DNA of 58,209 nt from CAYSTL01 sp964516805. Its GTDB lineage: Archaea; Thermoplasmatota; Thermoplasmata; Halarchaeoplasmatales; Halarchaeoplasmataceae. This document shows positions 8,601 to 16,370 of this stretch, in pieces (within the stretch, counting starts at the first letter, position 1; each line of letters starts with the position of its first letter). The stretch spans positions 1 through 58,209 of the forward strand of contig CAZEXI010000008.1 in assembly GCA_964516805.1 (NCBI GenBank). The letters run 5' to 3'. The position numbers and the translations under genes were made by a program. The notes under the pieces were generated by a model. That model made no database searches. It was given only the letters and a program-made list of their open reading frames with translations, and had not been told where the DNA came from.

Positions 8601-9031
8601 CTATTTTCCTCAAACATCTTTTCATAATGATCTTCGTAAGCTGGTGACGACTGACTGAAAGGCAGGTATCTTGGTTTAGCGTGACCATTGTAAAACTCAT
8701 TCACAATTTCACTCCTATTGATCAAAAAATTCGCTGCATACCTAATTTTTTGAATTGAAAATGGATTGAACTTTATTTCACCTTCATCTGTTTTTACTTC
8801 ATATGGCGAAATCGTATGTGCTGAGTTGAAGTAGATGTTATCGTATCCTGCTTCTTTCTTCCATTTTCCTGTCTTATTTTTTATATTTGAGGATAGAGAA
8901 TTGTATTTACTACCTGAAATAGGGGATAAAAATACATCTAGAGTACCATCTGCTACCTTATTAATGCCTTCATCCATATCTCTTTGAACTTTTATATTTA
9001 TTGATTCTGCATAAGAACTTGAATCATTCAT
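5603..9031 (-). CDS. Family 5 (peptide-type) ABC solute-binding protein with PGF-CTERM anchor; separated from its signal peptide by a stop codon
   Basis: A 1142-residue frame for an extracellular oligopeptide/dipeptide-type binding protein. The region KFNPFSIQKIRYAANFLINR (about 87-106) is the SBP_bac_5 segment that normally lies in the second half of such proteins. The block VTYSVVGGKWHAGADLT (about 560-580), normally near the N-terminus, comes later, followed by GPFMMDSV. The order is thus permuted relative to DppA/OppA, as I recall for long archaeal members. Several beta-sandwich (CARDB-like) repeats fill about 780-1110, and TPGFG plus a hydrophobic helix and NKKR ends the protein, an archaeosortase PGF-CTERM signal. 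Upstream in the same frame lies a signal peptide interrupted by one TAA. No permease or ATPase gene is adjacent. Confidence 0.85.
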   Translation of the reverse strand: MNDSSSYAESINIKVQRDMDEGINKVADGTLDVFLSPISGSKYNSLSSNIKNKTGKWKKEAGYDNIYFNSAHTISPYEVKTDEGEIKFNPFSIQKIRYAANFLINRSEIVNEFYNGHAKPRYLPFSQSSPAYEDHYEKMFEENRFTPEGDKNKGKEMIKQALYSVMNDTSLKGELKPPDNSSNYWRYKPPSGDFENIEVKGVIRIEDQREEIGDYFSDLLEECSIEVIREKPDRTSYGEKVWITEPSDLDWHFYTGSWSPNPTQYFQDLLLVQMYAGWNGYMPGGFVDDADYRYGYYEDGSPWDAEGEHGEFYGNRTLEKISERLYQGKVNSEKQYWDYMEKATELGLNESVRVFICSSHEYMLYNKSKIKSASTNVITGWDDIFTPRTIHTYVENLTMAQYSSDGNLYRYNWNELGGSYDTNGLQEKRMLMDPGTALHPETGKNIPIRCNWYEEEDWYRKEEPTSTVEKAYEWKNNETGEIVLEKNISVPEDVVIYDPANDTWKKVGSGVQSAVKVTYSVVGGKWHAGADLTLRDGMGWHAWSWDMSFKDGPGDDYYHKGFAFQNEERFNTIKGERWDEENQTYTIWGDYTFPVDSRIGSYYSIWPAVPYYQYEAAQFLVSQNDTYIPYDAGTYSWDQDKKHWVNWISEEQGQDIVVTLMNMIDDDYVPWYMTEKANAPITINSSELNTEIQAVIDFYDKHKHVFVSNGPFMMDSVSDNDGYANITRFDNNEGYPFSKDYFRNLVGTKELIVESMDVPSTVSSGKEIEVSVKCAIKEGSGDTTTRDLNKQDDSTVEIKLIDDDNKVVRRITPDLEQSEYNAKIETGDLSGGSYTIEFEGTIPERDENVTETASLIVYGPEKDISVSDFKVHPRSLKTGESVTINAVVENKLDYKTTFDVELRGLVINSYEIDGGKTLDVEEEFTFDNPGNYYITIGNESRKVRVVSSNLRVNQLDIPDRGTVRDDVEFKFDVRNKGDSELEDYFYIDGEVIETFNLEPDGSKSLIIDHTFYTNGTHKISVGEKEENIEIYYTRIDDLEISDETVNKGNKVKITAEVTNKDDITHTIDIKVDDKTVESIKVKSGNKTYTYKHKFDEKGTYEIIVGDESAGEVKVKGKDTPGFGLILLFISISLITLIINKKR

Positions 9032-9118
9032 TTATTCAGAGAATCCAGAAGAAAGTGTTATCCCACTTATCAACAGAGCGCAAGTTAAACCAATAGCTAG
9101 TATTTTGTATGAATTCAT
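9032..9118 (-). pseudogene. Detached signal peptide of the solute-binding protein (ends at in-frame TAA)
   Basis: Reading from ATG at 9118, 28 codons give MNSYKILAIGLTCALLISGI and then TLSSGFSE, followed by TAA at 9034-9032 and directly by the ATG of the long frame, all in one frame. The peptide has a Lys near its N-terminus, a hydrophobic core and small residues at its end, a standard secretion signal. The downstream protein has an extracytoplasmic architecture and lacks any other signal. A single nonsense change therefore splits one gene. Reinitiation at the adjacent ATG would make a protein that stays inside the cell. Confidence 0.75.
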
Positions 9119-9595
9119 ATTATCACGAGATTAACCCCACCTTCTTTTTAAGGCAAATGGATATAAATGATAATGATATAAATAATATTCCCAAATTAAA
9201 TCTAGGGGTATTCGATTAATGTAACTTCAATGACTTCTATTTATTTGTTAATAACTTGCAACATTTCTAGCGTCAGTTCTACGATTAGTTCTAATTTCTT
9301 GTCTTATTTAATCGATTTATTTAATATTATAAATATTAGTCGAAAGATCTTTGAAATAGATCACTGATAGGAGTATGTCGATCTAGAGAATGAACCACTT
9401 AGTAGCATGACGATCACAAGAACTAAAGATGTTTGTTTATTTGATATGATGTCTTATTTTATAGAACTCACTCAGTCATTAAAATTTCTAAAAAACTTTG
9501 ATATGCAATGATTATTTACGGATATTTTTTAAAATTCTATCGAAAATTATTAAATTACCTTTTCAATATATCAATACATTCAGGTGATCATAAAT
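9119..9595. other. 477-nt divergent intergenic region
   Basis: This AT-rich spacer separates the divergent binding-protein and beta-CASP genes and should hold both promoters. TATA-like runs occur near 9160-9190 (leftward) and near 9480-9570 (rightward). A Shine-Dalgarno AGGTGA at 9582-9587 sits 8 nt before the ATG at 9596. A 34-codon frame (9407-9511, MTITRTKDVCLFDMMSYF...) is not recognisable and probably chance. I see no tRNA or obvious structured RNA. Confidence 0.5.
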
Positions 9596-11185
9596 ATGAC
9601 AGAGATTGAGTTCTATGGAGGAGTTGATGAGATCGGGGGTAATAAAATAATTGTATCATCAGAAGGCCAAAGAATAATGCTGGATTGGGGGAAGAGTTTT
9701 GGAAAAGAGGGCGAATACTTTGAAGAATTCTTGCAGCCGAGGACCAATTCTGTACTGCATGATTATCTCAAACTAGATCTAGTTCCAGAGATCGATGGAA
9801 TATATAGGCATGATTTACTTTCTGATGAACTTGCAGAGGAAGCAGTAAACGATGGGAGTCTTATTTCACATCTTTGGAAAAAGGATATAATAAGTTACAA
9901 CGAGTATCTAGAAGAAAATAATGAGAGCTATCTAGATGGGATTTTACTGTCTCACGCTCATCTGGACCATGGTGCATATATAGGATTACTCGATGAAAAA
10001 ATACCAGTTCACACTTCAGATACTACAAAAGAGCTTTTAAATTTGATAGATGATTTAAGACCTAGAGGAGTTTCAAAAGAGATAGTTTCTCCAAATAAAA
10101 TGGAACTTGGTCAAAATAAAAAAGGATATACACCTGGTGCTTACAAGATTGACAAGACAAATGCTGAAAGAAATATAATTGGTCACGTGGATAATGAAGA
10201 ATTTAAGATCGGAGGTTTTATAATCAAAATGTTCTCAGTTGATCATTCGATACCAGGAGCATCATCATTTATTATAAAAACACCCGATGATAAAAAGATA
10301 GCATATACTGGGGACATAAGATTCCACGGAAGATACAGTAAAAGATCTAAGAAGTTCGTAGAGTCAGCAGCTGATGAGGATATTGATATACTAATCACTG
10401 AAGGTACCAGAATTGAGGAAGAAAAACCTGATGATGAAGAGAAGGTAAAGGATGATATAATTGAATTAATAAATAAAACGGAAGGAGCAGTTTTTGTAGG
10501 ATTCTCCTGGAAGGATCTAACACGATATGAAACTATTTTAAAAGCAGCTAGAAAAACTGATAGAATCTTCGTAATCTCACCCAAGACAGCGTATCTATGC
10601 AAGCATCTTAATAATGTATGTAACAACAAAATTGAAGAACCAGATAAAGATGAAAATGTTCAGGTTTATCTCTCTAGAAAAGACAGTATGCTTTACAGCC
10701 CAGCTGACTATTCTAGCGATAAATATACTGCAGGATATGAAACTGATTGGAAAGATGGAGAAATTGACCTAAGTCATATTGAAAATGGTATAAAGGCACC
10801 AGAGATCGCTGAAAACCCGGAGAATTATATCGTGTTTATGGATTATTATAATATCAATGACTTACTCGACTTCGGAAAAATGGAGAAATCAGTATACATA
10901 AGAGCCCAGTCTGAACCTTTTAATGAAGAGATGGAATTAAGTGAGAATCGATTGGTAAATTGGCTGGAAAAATTTAGTATAAATAAAGAAAACGAACACA
11001 ATCCTTATCAAATCCATGCAAGCGGTCATGCTAGTGGGCCTGAGATAGTAGAAATGATCAAAAAGATAGACCCAGAAACAGTTATACCTGTACATACTAG
11101 AAGATCTGACATATTTAAAGAATATTTTTCGAAAAAAGATATGGGTGTAGTTATTCCATGCTTAAATAGCAGGATCAATTTTTAA
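9596..11185 (+). CDS. Beta-CASP metallo-beta-lactamase nuclease (RNase J-like)
   Basis: A 529-residue protein. The N-terminus EFYGGVDEIGGNKIIV is typical of the RNase J/CPSF-like beta-CASP group. The metal site is LSHAHLDHGAYIG (residues 118-130), with further ligands in FSVDHSIPGASSF and AYTGDIRFHG, then the beta-CASP motif A region (ILITEGTR) and the C-terminal IHASGHASGPE and VIPVHT. Family members are 5'-3' exo- or endoribonucleases acting on RNA in the cytoplasm. It is longer than the usual archaeal RNase J, with an acidic insert before the metal motif (about residues 40-115), so it is probably a paralogue. ATG 9596 is favoured by an AGGTGA Shine-Dalgarno; the longer GTG at 9584 overlaps that site. 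Confidence 0.8.
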   Translation: MTEIEFYGGVDEIGGNKIIVSSEGQRIMLDWGKSFGKEGEYFEEFLQPRTNSVLHDYLKLDLVPEIDGIYRHDLLSDELAEEAVNDGSLISHLWKKDIISYNEYLEENNESYLDGILLSHAHLDHGAYIGLLDEKIPVHTSDTTKELLNLIDDLRPRGVSKEIVSPNKMELGQNKKGYTPGAYKIDKTNAERNIIGHVDNEEFKIGGFIIKMFSVDHSIPGASSFIIKTPDDKKIAYTGDIRFHGRYSKRSKKFVESAADEDIDILITEGTRIEEEKPDDEEKVKDDIIELINKTEGAVFVGFSWKDLTRYETILKAARKTDRIFVISPKTAYLCKHLNNVCNNKIEEPDKDENVQVYLSRKDSMLYSPADYSSDKYTAGYETDWKDGEIDLSHIENGIKAPEIAENPENYIVFMDYYNINDLLDFGKMEKSVYIRAQSEPFNEEMELSENRLVNWLEKFSINKENEHNPYQIHASGHASGPEIVEMIKKIDPETVIPVHTRRSDIFKEYFSKKDMGVVIPCLNSRINF

Positions 11186-11389
11186 GCCAGATTCATTTTT
11201 TTAAGAGAAATAAAATGTGATAATTTAGTAAGCGTAAAAAAATTATTTATATAAAATTTACATACTATACCTAAAATGTTAAGTTCAACTGAAGAAAATA
11301 TGATTTTAAAACCATTTAGAATCTAAATTGAATATTCCAAAATTGATACTTTAAAAACCTACATTTGATAATAGAGGTGTAGAAAAAAC

Positions 11390-14300
11390 ATGAATAAATT
11401 GTTCGAAGGGTTGAGCACACATGATATAATACTCCTGCACTTGGGAGATAAAAGTAGTGAGGATATCTATGATGAAAATGAGGGTCTTAATTCACTAGAA
11501 TGCATCACTAATGAAATCGATATAGATTCATTAGACGAGGATATTAACAAACTTATAGATCATGGCATGATTAAAATTTTAGATGAAGATAATTCATATG
11601 CTCTTACAGATAAAGGAAGAGAAAATAGAGAGGAAGTTTGGGATGGTCTTAAAGATGAGGAAATTGTTCTGATAGATAACAAAGATACTGTATGTTTGAG
11701 ATTAGAGAATATAAAATCAGTTTTGGATGATGAACCTATTATAAAGATATTAAAAGAGATAGAAGATGACGTTCTTGATTTAAGAAGTAATACTTATCCT
11801 TCAAATGAATTGGTAGATAGGAAGGAGGAGTTACGAAGCATAAAAAATGAATTAGAAGAAACAATGGATGGTGACGGTAATACTGTATTTATTAAAGGTG
11901 ACAAAGGCATAGGTAAAACAAGACTTGTTTATGAAGTTAAGGAATTATCTCTAGAAAAGGAATTTGACTTTTTGAAAGGAGGCAGTCTGTTGGGAGATTA
12001 CAATCCCTACAGGCCTTTCAAAGATGCATTGAAAAAACTTTCAAATGTTAAAAATGAAAAAAGAGCGTTTAGCAACATTATATCGGATGTAAATCTGACC
12101 ATGAGCGGAGCAAATGATAAAGAGATGTTTGATGCACAAAGAAAATCCATATTCTACGAAACTACAAAATACGTCCAAAAACTCTCAGAATTTAGACCTT
12201 TAGTGATCTTTTTAGATGATCTTCAATGGGCAGATAAAGGGACACTAAACCTACTTGACTATATGGCTGATAAATTACAGGATGATCCAGTACTTTTCAT
12301 AGGAGCTTATCGTCCTGGGGATGTACCCAGTAAACATCCTCTTAGAGAGACTATGAACAGGATGTCTAGAAAAAAGCTGTACGATAAAATAGAATTAGAA
12401 CAACTAGAAGAAAGTGGGATCGAAGAATTGATAAAAAGTTTGACTGATATTGAATCTGTACCTGATGAATTCGTTAAGAATATGAAAGAAAAAACCAAAG
12501 GTAATCCTCTTTTTATAGAAGAAAGCGTAAATCAGATGTTGAACGATGAAATTATCAACGAAGATTCAACTCAATTCCCTGATGAAAAGGACATAGTTCT
12601 AACTTCCGATATAGTTCAGGATGTAATAAGTAGAAGGATAACAAAATTTGATATTGAAACCAGGAAAGTTCTACAACTAGGAAGTGTTATCGGAAAGAAG
12701 GTCCCCTTCCAGTTATTAGCTGAAGCTTGTGAAATGGATGAACTCGAATTACTAGATATTGTAGATTCGATAATGGAATCTAGACTCTGGTTAGAGCATA
12801 CTGATGAAGAATCTTTCGTATTTTATCATGACTTATTTGTGGAAACTATATACGAAGGCCTTGGAAAATGGTTAGAGAGAAAAAATCTCCATGAAAGGGT
12901 CGCTAGTTCTATGGAAAATGTGTACGATGATCTCAATGATAAATATTCAAAGCTTGCTTATCATTATAAAAATGCTGAATATTATTCTAAAGCCTCTGAA
13001 TATTATAGTAAAGCTGGGAGAAGAGCTGAGGAGGTATATGCTCATGAAGATGCCGTTGAAAGATATAAAGAATCCATCAAGATGGCGAACATGAGTGAAT
13101 CAATTGAAGATTCTAAGATGGCTAGTATTTTAGAAAGTCTTTCTGATGCATTGAACATAAAAGGCGATTATGAAGAAGAAAGGATGTATCTAAAGCAGGC
13201 TGTATCAGAGACTGAAAACTTGGAGGATCAAAGAAGGATCTATAGGAAAATTGCTAAATCGTACATAAATCAAGGTGAATACAAAAATGCGGTTGAGATA
13301 ATAGAGAAGGGATTGAACCTAGAAGATGAAAAGGTAGATATTTCTGAGGAAGAGATTAGAGATACTAGTAAGAAGGAAGTAGTCAAATCTCCGGAGACTT
13401 GTAGATTGATGAGTGAGAAGGGGTGGGTAATGATGCGGTTAGGTAAGTATGATGAAGCAAAAGACATATTTACTGAAGAATTAAAACTAGCAGAAGAGAT
13501 TGATCATAAACCTTCTTTAAGTCAGGCCTATCACGATTTAGGTTCACCTGCAAGATCAAATATAGACTCAGAAAAATCTATTGAATATCTAAATAAGTCG
13601 AGAGAGATAAGAGATGAATTGATAGAGAGTAGAAATAAAATAGAAGATAAGTTAGGTAAATCCAAGACCCTTAACAATCTGGGTGCTATATATTCTCGAG
13701 AAGGAAAACTGGACAAGGCCTTAGATTATTTTAAAAGAAGTATTGCTATAGATGATGAAACAAATATAAAATTAGAGAAAGGTAGGACCTTGAATAATAT
13801 AGGTTTCACACTTATCATACAGGGAAAGATGGACGAAGTAGAAGACTATTTAACTAGGTCTAAAAAGATCTCAGAGAAGATCGGTGATAAGCAAGGCATA
13901 AGCAGGTTATATACAAGCTGGAGTACTCTGTATAAGAAGAAAGGTGAATTTGATAAGGCACTTGATTATATGACCAAAGCATTGAAACTGGCAGATGAAG
14001 TCGATGACATATTTGGAATATTCATGTGCTACAAGGAGATAACGGAACTTTATATCCTTAAAGGAGAACTTAATAATGCTTACGATTACCTTGAAAAAGC
14101 GAATGGTATCGCTGAAAAGATTGGTAATAACAAATTCAGGGCAGTGATTTTAGCTATCAAAGGCAATATAAATAGGATTGAAGGGGATTATGATAAGGCA
14201 GTAGAAAAACATAGCGAGGGCATATCTATATCAAAGAAGGATGGAGAAAATGATGATGTGTTTGAGAATAGATATCACTTAATCGAAGACTATCTAGCTA

Positions 14301-14653
14301 AAGGTGAGATAGAAAAGGCTAAAAAACACATAAATAAAGCGAAAGATGAAAACCCAGGTATAAAAGACGCTAAATCGATGATAGAGATGGTCGAAGGGAT
14401 TCAGAAAAGAGAAGTAAAGGAATTTGAAGAGGCCCATGAAGTATTAGAAAAATGTTTAGAAACTACTAAAGAATTGTCTAATTCATATCGAATAAATAGA
14501 ATCAAATACGAAATTGGAAAACTTTACAAGATGGAAGATGATCTTGAAAAGGCTGAGGAATATTTAAAAGAAGCAAAGGACCAATTTAAAGAGATGGATA
14601 TGGGGATTTATTTAGATAGGTGTACTGATGAATTGAAAAAGATAAAAAGTTAA
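11390..14653 (+). CDS. Winged-helix / AAA_16 NTPase with TPR array (STAND-like regulator)
   Basis: A 1087-residue protein. Residues 1-90 look like a winged helix (HDIILLHLGD ... DKLIDHGMIKI-like ... YALTDKGRENREEVW). An AAA_16/STAND NTPase follows, with Walker A GDKGIGKT at 170-177 and Walker B LVIFLDD at 271-277 followed by LQWAD, as in MalT- and cyclase-associated ATPases. From about 515 to the end run many tetratricopeptide repeats (GEYKNAVEIIEKGL, GKLDKALDYFKRSI and others). Such proteins couple sensing by TPRs to NTP-driven oligomerisation. Output is likely transcriptional through the N-terminal HTH, but related architectures also act in defence. An AGAGGTGT Shine-Dalgarno lies about 7 nt upstream, and a TATA-like TTTATATAA sits at 11246-11254. 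Confidence 0.8.
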   Translation: MNKLFEGLSTHDIILLHLGDKSSEDIYDENEGLNSLECITNEIDIDSLDEDINKLIDHGMIKILDEDNSYALTDKGRENREEVWDGLKDEEIVLIDNKDTVCLRLENIKSVLDDEPIIKILKEIEDDVLDLRSNTYPSNELVDRKEELRSIKNELEETMDGDGNTVFIKGDKGIGKTRLVYEVKELSLEKEFDFLKGGSLLGDYNPYRPFKDALKKLSNVKNEKRAFSNIISDVNLTMSGANDKEMFDAQRKSIFYETTKYVQKLSEFRPLVIFLDDLQWADKGTLNLLDYMADKLQDDPVLFIGAYRPGDVPSKHPLRETMNRMSRKKLYDKIELEQLEESGIEELIKSLTDIESVPDEFVKNMKEKTKGNPLFIEESVNQMLNDEIINEDSTQFPDEKDIVLTSDIVQDVISRRITKFDIETRKVLQLGSVIGKKVPFQLLAEACEMDELELLDIVDSIMESRLWLEHTDEESFVFYHDLFVETIYEGLGKWLERKNLHERVASSMENVYDDLNDKYSKLAYHYKNAEYYSKASEYYSKAGRRAEEVYAHEDAVERYKESIKMANMSESIEDSKMASILESLSDALNIKGDYEEERMYLKQAVSETENLEDQRRIYRKIAKSYINQGEYKNAVEIIEKGLNLEDEKVDISEEEIRDTSKKEVVKSPETCRLMSEKGWVMMRLGKYDEAKDIFTEELKLAEEIDHKPSLSQAYHDLGSPARSNIDSEKSIEYLNKSREIRDELIESRNKIEDKLGKSKTLNNLGAIYSREGKLDKALDYFKRSIAIDDETNIKLEKGRTLNNIGFTLIIQGKMDEVEDYLTRSKKISEKIGDKQGISRLYTSWSTLYKKKGEFDKALDYMTKALKLADEVDDIFGIFMCYKEITELYILKGELNNAYDYLEKANGIAEKIGNNKFRAVILAIKGNINRIEGDYDKAVEKHSEGISISKKDGENDDVFENRYHLIEDYLAKGEIEKAKKHINKAKDENPGIKDAKSMIEMVEGIQKREVKEFEEAHEVLEKCLETTKELSNSYRINRIKYEIGKLYKMEDDLEKAEEYLKEAKDQFKEMDMGIYLDRCTDELKKIKS

Positions 14654-14659
14654 AATACT

Positions 14660-14983
14660 TCAGTCACCTTTTCGTTCAATACTTTTTCTTTCAAATAACA
14701 TGACTTTACATTCCTCTTCAGCTATTGGTTTATGATCGGCCCCGGCAGGTATTACAACAAGTTCACCCTTGCTAAGTTTAATATCTTTTTCTTCAGTTTT
14801 AATCTTTAAATTTCCTTTAATAACAAGAAACATTTCATCTTCCTCGTTATGATGGTGCATATCAAAACACCCTTTCATTTTTACCAGTTTAACATGATAG
14901 TTATCGATTTCACCGATAGTTTTAGGAGCCCACATATCTTTGATATCAGAAAACTTTTCATCAATGCTTATTTTGTTTAACAT
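14660..14983 (-). CDS. Cupin-domain protein
   Basis: A 107-residue single cupin barrel. The first motif is MHHHNEEDEMFLVIKGNLKI (His, His, Glu metal ligands); the second is GELVVIPAGADHKP with the last His. This is a complete cupin_2 metal site. The small size suggests a sugar-phosphate isomerase-like or quercetinase-like enzyme or a ligand-sensing protein; the substrate cannot be told. It ends 6 nt from the convergent NTPase gene and is divergent from the threonine aldolase gene, sharing a 75-nt intergenic region with it. Confidence 0.85.
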   Translation of the reverse strand: MLNKISIDEKFSDIKDMWAPKTIGEIDNYHVKLVKMKGCFDMHHHNEEDEMFLVIKGNLKIKTEEKDIKLSKGELVVIPAGADHKPIAEEECKVMLFERKSIERKGD

Positions 14984-15058
14984 AATATTCTATTGATGAG
15001 GTTAAGTTATTAACAATTATTCCAAATATCTAAATAGATTCTTTATTTACTTAAATGT

Positions 15059-16102
15059 ATGAGTACTAAATCAGTAGATCTGAGGAGTGATACAGTAACA
15101 AAACCTACAGATGAGATGAGAGAAGCTATGAAAAATGCTGAAGTTGGAGACGATGTGATGAAAGAGGATCCAACTGTTAACAAACTGGAAAAGACAGCTG
15201 CTGAGAGGCTTGGTAAAGAAGCAGCTTTATTTGTCACTTCTGGGACCCAGGGCAATATAACTTCTCTATTGACTCATACTTCACCAGGAGAAGAAGTGAT
15301 TTTAGGAAAGAACTCACACATATACAAATATGAAGTAGGAGGATATGCTTCGTTAGCTGGTCTGTCTGCTAAGTTACTGGATGATGAAGAAGGATATATT
15401 AAAGTAAATGAGATAGAGTCAGCGGTGAGAGGGGATGATATACACTATCCAGAAACATCTCTTTTATGTATAGAGAATACACATAATGTAGCTGGTGGTG
15501 TTGTCAAAGACTCATATCATACCAAAAAGAACTGTGATATAGCTCATACCCATGGACTGAAAGTTCATCTCGATGGTGCTAGGATTTTTAACGCAGCTGT
15601 TGCCTCCGGTGAGGATGTAAAAGAATTAGTTTCTGATATAGATTCTGTACAATTCTGTCTTTCTAAGGGTCTAAGTGCACCTGTTGGTTCTATTATAGCT
15701 GGGTCTAAGGATTTTGTGAAAAGAGCTAGAAAAGTTAGAAAGAAATTGGGTGGTGGCATGAGACAAGCTGGTGTCATAGCAGCCCCTGGAATAATTGCCC
15801 TAGAAAAGATGGTCGATAGACTTAAAGACGATCATAAGAATGCGAATAAACTAGCTGAAGGACTAGAGGAAATTGGATTCGATATAGATCCTGACAGATT
15901 TAAAACAAATATAATTTTGTTAGACACCTCTGATTTTGATATGAAAGCGGAAAAATTTGTTGATCTATTAGAAGATGAGGAAGTGCTTGCTTTAAGTATG
16001 GATAATTACGTGATTAGATTTGTAACACATAGGGGAATAAACGATGAAGATATCGATAGAACATTAGATGCTGTGAAGAAAATTTTTGATGAATATAGTT
16101 AA
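15059..16102 (+). CDS. ltaE: Low-specificity L-threonine aldolase
   Basis: A 347-residue fold-type I PLP enzyme that cleaves L-threonine or allo-threonine to glycine and acetaldehyde. The N-terminus VDLRSDTVTKPTDEMREAM is the family signature. VTSGTQGN (about 59-66) is the phosphate-binding loop, HLDGARIFNAA carries the Asp that contacts the pyridine nitrogen, and FCLSKGLSAPVGSI contains the Schiff-base Lys203. Length and motifs are normal. It supplies glycine independently of GlyA. The divergent cupin gene and a downstream small membrane protein give no pathway hint. Confidence 0.93.
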   Translation: MSTKSVDLRSDTVTKPTDEMREAMKNAEVGDDVMKEDPTVNKLEKTAAERLGKEAALFVTSGTQGNITSLLTHTSPGEEVILGKNSHIYKYEVGGYASLAGLSAKLLDDEEGYIKVNEIESAVRGDDIHYPETSLLCIENTHNVAGGVVKDSYHTKKNCDIAHTHGLKVHLDGARIFNAAVASGEDVKELVSDIDSVQFCLSKGLSAPVGSIIAGSKDFVKRARKVRKKLGGGMRQAGVIAAPGIIALEKMVDRLKDDHKNANKLAEGLEEIGFDIDPDRFKTNIILLDTSDFDMKAEKFVDLLEDEEVLALSMDNYVIRFVTHRGINDEDIDRTLDAVKKIFDEYS

Positions 16103-16119
16103 ACAATAATAAATATTAA

Positions 16120-16362
16120 ATGATAAGAAAATATTATAAATTTCGTAAGATGAAGTTAGGGTTGTATATCAAGATAAGTGTAGGGGTTATAATCGCTGTA
16201 GTGTGGGCTTTAGTTTTCTCTGGTATATTGTCATTTGGCATGATTAAAATCACATTATTTTTGATGGTTACAGGAGGATATATATTATTTGCAATTTGTC
16301 AATCATCGCCTGCTAAGGATGAAGCTACATCTGTACCATGTTGGGGAAAAAAAGATTGGTGA
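16120..16362 (+). CDS. Small two-helix membrane protein, unknown
   Basis: An 80-residue protein with a short basic N-terminus, two hydrophobic segments (about residues 13-36 and 42-62) and a polar tail with one Cys and two Trp (PCWGKKDW). I do not recognise a family. The ATG at 16120 gives a very basic extension, and the ATG at 16150 (MKLGLYIKISVG) is an equally good start that would place the first helix near the N-terminus. It begins 17 nt after ltaE on the same strand and is probably co-transcribed with it; it is convergent with the EamA transporter. Confidence 0.5.
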   Translation: MIRKYYKFRKMKLGLYIKISVGVIIAVVWALVFSGILSFGMIKITLFLMVTGGYILFAICQSSPAKDEATSVPCWGKKDW

Positions 16363-16370
16363 TTTTGATT

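Noticed and set aside
9407..9511. 34-codon frame in the binding-protein/beta-CASP intergenic region
   Set aside because: No recognisable motif or Shine-Dalgarno; likely chance.
10243..10629. 128-codon frame opposite the beta-CASP gene
   Set aside because: Ser/Ile/Phe-rich shadow of a well-supported gene on the other strand. The same holds for other long antisense frames, such as 18074-18565, 40944-41432 and 56022-56420.
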